The notes beneath the pieces were generated by a model. It saw only the letters and a list, made by a program, of their open reading frames with translations, was not told the origin of the DNA and did no database searches. A stretch of 64,000 bases of DNA. Source: Candidatus Melainabacteria bacterium (GTDB taxonomy: Bacteria; Cyanobacteriota; Vampirovibrionia; Obscuribacterales; Obscuribacteraceae). A program made the position numbers and the translations under genes. The stretch is taken from contig JAFKGK010000002.1 of NCBI GenBank assembly GCA_017307165.1, positions 62,001 through 126,000 of the forward strand, written 5' to 3'. Below are positions 61,515 to 64,000 of this stretch, one piece after another (the stretch's first letter is position 1; every line of letters starts with the position of its first letter).

Positions 61515-62444
61515 CTACTTGCTCTTGGCACCGACTGCGGTGCAGATCTCGGCTAGGGTCTCTAAGGTGAGGTTTTCGACTCGTGCCGCCGGCGATATAC
61601 GCAGACCGGATAATAGAGTCACGATTTCGTCCTCGCTGAGATGCGTAAAGCCCAGAGTATTGCGCATCATCTTGCGACGCCCCTTAAAGCCCTCGATAAT
61701 GATCTTGCGCAAAAGCTCAGGATCGGAGATCGGTATAGGAGGCTGGGCCAGGCGTGTCATCTGCACCACGGCAGAGTCGACATTGGGCATGGGGATAAAT
61801 TCTTCTTTGTTGACGTCAAAAAGATAGCGCGCCTCAGAAAAATACCGCGCCAACAAGGTCAGCATGCCATAGGCCTTGGTGCCCGGCTCGGCAGAGATGC
61901 GCCAGGCGAGCTCTTTTTGGACCATCATGGTGAGCGAGTCGATGCGATCAAACCAGGGCGCCGGCCTGCCGATCTCGCCAAAGACATGAGCTATGATGGG
62001 GCTGGTGATTTGATAAGGCACATTGCCAATGACTTTGAGCCTTTCTCCCTTGATCTCGTTCAGATCGAGAGAGAGAAAGTCTTTGTGCAGGATGGTCAGA
62101 TTGGGAGATTTGGCCTTGAGCTCTTGCAATTCCTCGACCATATCGCGGTCGAGCTCTACCGCCACCACATGCGCACCGGTCTCGACCAGATAGCGAGTCA
62201 AAAAGCCAAGCCCCGGTCCTATCTCGACGATGGTGTCGCCTGGCTTGAGATCGGCTGCTGCTGCGATTTTTTGCAAAGCAGTGGGCTCGATCAAAAAGTT
62301 TTGGCCGAGCCTCTTTTTAGCCTGGGTAGCGCAGGCTTTTTTAAAGAGCAATTCGCGTTCGGGCGAGGCCGTGTAGCCACGGCTCTTTTTGGGCTTTGCA
62401 CTATCTCGACTGCTGCTCTTGGGCTTTTTGCGGGTTTCGGTCAT
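61515..62444 (-). CDS. rsmA: 16S rRNA (adenine1518/1519-N6) dimethyltransferase
   Basis: A 309-aa KsgA/RsmA methyltransferase that dimethylates two adenines in the 3' helix of 16S rRNA during 30S maturation. The motifs are KKRLGQNFLIEP, the SAM site TIVEIGPGLGFLTRYL, VVAVELDRDM, and NVPYQITSPII (the catalytic NLPY-type motif with Val). A basic ~40-aa N-terminal extension (RKKPKSSSRDSAKPKKSRG) precedes the domain and may bind RNA. The rsmA-ispE neighbourhood occurs in many bacteria. The start shares one base with the stop of the upstream CBS protein gene. Confidence 0.95.
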   Translation of the reverse strand: MTETRKKPKSSSRDSAKPKKSRGYTASPERELLFKKACATQAKKRLGQNFLIEPTALQKIAAAADLKPGDTIVEIGPGLGFLTRYLVETGAHVVAVELDRDMVEELQELKAKSPNLTILHKDFLSLDLNEIKGERLKVIGNVPYQITSPIIAHVFGEIGRPAPWFDRIDSLTMMVQKELAWRISAEPGTKAYGMLTLLARYFSEARYLFDVNKEEFIPMPNVDSAVVQMTRLAQPPIPISDPELLRKIIIEGFKGRRKMMRNTLGFTHLSEDEIVTLLSGLRISPAARVENLTLETLAEICTAVGAKSK

Positions 62445-63856
62445 TACTGGCTGGTCTCGCCGTTGACGACTTTGTTGATATTGATCTCTTTGGTATCGTG
62501 CTTGCCGTTGTTATTGCTGCCCGATATCTCGACGTCTTCGCTAGTAGCACCATTGGCGTCCTTGAGTATGAGTCGCAATTTGAGGATGCGGTGGCGGTCG
62601 GCTTCTTCGATGCGCAAGATATAAACATCGGTCTCGACCTCGTCGCCTGGCTTGGGCTCGCGACCGAGCTCGCCAAAGACGTGACCGCCGATGGTGTTAA
62701 ATTCTTCGTCTTCGACTGATAGATCGACTGCCTCGTTAAACTCTTCGAGCGACAGCTTGGCGTCGATGAGATAAGTCCCGTCATCCTGTTTGACGACGTA
62801 TTCCTCGACTACTTCGTGTTCGTCGGCAATATCGCCGACTAGCTCCTCGAGCAGGTCTTCAAATGTCACGATGCCTTGAGTAGCGCCGTATTCGTCCATG
62901 ACTATGGCCATGTGCGTCTTGGTGCGCTTAAACTCGGTGAGCAGGTCCTTGAGGTTTTTGTTGGTCGGTACGATCAGGACCTTGCGTGCAAACTCGCGGA
63001 CATGGGTAAGCTCTTTGTGCTCGGTGAGAGCGCGCAGGCCGTCTCTGATATGGATGACGCCAAAGATATTGTCGATGTCTTCTTCAAAGACCGGCAAGCG
63101 CGAGTGTCCGTGCTTGAGAGCGAGGGTGACAAAGTCTTTGATGGTGGCTTCGGCTGGAACGCAGACTAGATCCACCCTTGGGGTCATGACCTCGGAGGCG
63201 ACCGTGTCGGCAAAGTCAAAGACCGAGTGCAGCATCTCTTCTTCTTCGGGCTCCAGCACTCCTTCTTCGTGACTGGCCGAGACGAGCATTTTGAGCTCTT
63301 CGCCGGTGTGGGCCGTCATGGCGCTCGATGGTTCTTTGATCCGCAATAGCTTGGTGATAATGGCTGTGGTGCCATTGAGTATTTTGAGAAATGGCGAAGT
63401 GATTATGCACCAGAAATGCATGGGCATGATTGTCCAGAGGATGACCAGCTCAGCACGTGAGAAGGTCAGCATCTTAGGCAAAAGCTCGCCGCCGACTGTC
63501 TGCACATAGGCAGTGAAGGTAAATGCTGCAGCGTAGGCCAGCCATCTCGCGGACTCGATCGTCTTGACTGTGAGACCTGCTTGCTCGCCGGTTTTTTGTG
63601 CCCAGAGGGCCATGTCTTCGGCCAAAGCGGCTTCGCCGGCAGCACCTAGCAAGAGTGTGGCGATGGTAATGCCCAGCTGGCAGGCCGAGATAAATTTTTC
63701 GGGGTCATGCAAATAGATTTGCACTTTTTGCGCAAAGACATTGTCTTTTTCGGCAAGCTGGTCGATGCGCGTGCGTCTGACCCTGGCGAGAGCCATCTCT
63801 GCTGCCACAAAAAAGGCATTTAATAAAATAAGTAAGGGTATCCAGGCTATAGACAC
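62444..63856 (-). CDS. CorC/HlyC-type (CNNM) membrane protein with CBS pair
   Basis: A 470-aa protein of the hemolysin C/CorC group. An N-terminal DUF21 (CNNM) membrane domain has about four helices and the pattern NAFFVAAEMALARVRRTRID. Next comes a CBS pair (VMTPRVDLVCVPAEATIKDF, HSRLPVFEEDIDNIFGVIHI, then MAIVMDEYGATQGIVTFEDLLEELVG in shorter pieces) and a C-terminal CorC_HlyC domain (FNTIGGHVFGELGREPKPGD). Members are thought to export Mg2+ or other divalent ions. The start is GTG 63856 with only weak ribosome binding support. First gene of the operon leading into rsmA; the 144 bases beyond it up to the window end show nothing recognisable. Confidence 0.88.
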   Translation of the reverse strand: MSIAWIPLLILLNAFFVAAEMALARVRRTRIDQLAEKDNVFAQKVQIYLHDPEKFISACQLGITIATLLLGAAGEAALAEDMALWAQKTGEQAGLTVKTIESARWLAYAAAFTFTAYVQTVGGELLPKMLTFSRAELVILWTIMPMHFWCIITSPFLKILNGTTAIITKLLRIKEPSSAMTAHTGEELKMLVSASHEEGVLEPEEEEMLHSVFDFADTVASEVMTPRVDLVCVPAEATIKDFVTLALKHGHSRLPVFEEDIDNIFGVIHIRDGLRALTEHKELTHVREFARKVLIVPTNKNLKDLLTEFKRTKTHMAIVMDEYGATQGIVTFEDLLEELVGDIADEHEVVEEYVVKQDDGTYLIDAKLSLEEFNEAVDLSVEDEEFNTIGGHVFGELGREPKPGDEVETDVYILRIEEADRHRILKLRLILKDANGATSEDVEISGSNNNGKHDTKEININKVVNGETSQ

Positions 63857-64000
63857 TTAAAAACCAGACTTAGCCAAAGGGCTCGTCTGTCTCCTTATGA
63901 TGTCGCTGGATACTAAATGTTTGACGGTGCCCGCGTGCGTCGCGGGGCTACTCTGGGGAGGGTCGTCAGAGCTAGGCGTCTGGCTAGGGCTGTTGGATTC

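Noticed and set aside
61641-62624. 327-aa open frame on the plus strand
   Set aside because: Antisense to rsmA and the CBS membrane protein, both with clear motifs.

Overview
The window reads as a chromosomal segment of a didermic (Gram-negative-type) bacterium with mid-range GC. There are two RND efflux systems with periplasmic adaptors, a TolC-like outer-membrane channel, several lipobox lipoproteins, minor pilins, and the MEP-pathway kinase IspE. No rRNA, tRNA, CRISPR array or transposase was recognised. The mix of many TPR and other repeat proteins, small secreted proteins without clear families, annexin-like repeats in a giant protein and frequent GTG/TTG starts recalls Melainabacteria/Obscuribacterales (non-photosynthetic relatives of Cyanobacteria). 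That placement is inference from style only; no marker gene here settles it.

Layout. 0.2-3.5 kb: minus-strand operon of a deoxyribosyltransferase-like/N-formylglutamate-amidohydrolase-like fusion, CutA and a long-chain acyl-CoA synthetase. 3.6-6.9 kb: lipoprotein, small secreted protein, a second acyl-CoA synthetase and a GspH-like protein. 7-9.9 kb: minus-strand minor-pilin operon. 10-19.3 kb: WG-repeat lipoprotein, membrane protein, TPR proteins, ferritin-like DUF2383 protein, LRR-like secreted protein, and two paralogous ~150-aa proteins of unknown family. 19.3-25.1 kb: tightly overlapping operon rhodanese > MscS channel > MFS transporter > CPBP protease > LolA-like protein. 25.4-28.5 kb: a 1049-aa SF2 helicase with a predicted membrane hairpin. 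28.6-33.0 kb: ABC ATPase, FtsX permease and CrtC/AttH lipocalin-like protein, an Att-type exporter arrangement.

33-52.8 kb is bracketed by oppositely oriented arrays of one 222-bp hairpin-bearing repeat (1.4 units at 33.05 kb, about 3.8 units at 52.0 kb). Between them lie a few orphan genes, a gene broken by a frameshift, a palindrome next to a G-rich tract, a divalent-metal efflux operon (CDF > small membrane protein > CzcB > CzcA), a 1741-aa protein with annexin-like repeats and a candidate PD-(D/E)XK-like segment, a type II NADH dehydrogenase fused to cNMP-binding and CBS domains facing a TetR regulator across a perfect 16-bp palindrome, a TPR protein and a tandem pair of small paralogs.

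52.85-59.3 kb holds a second RND pump (adaptor plus permease) divergent from its probable TolC-like partner. 59.35-63.9 kb is a compact housekeeping operon: CorC/HlyC-type CBS membrane protein > RsmA > IspE > endonuclease III > small membrane protein, with overlapping or nearly touching frames. The most unusual items are the 222-bp repeat arrays, the giant annexin-like protein, the NDH-2/cNMP/CBS fusion with its TetR operator, the membrane-hairpin helicase, and the helically phased GGTGA repeats at 16.89 kb.
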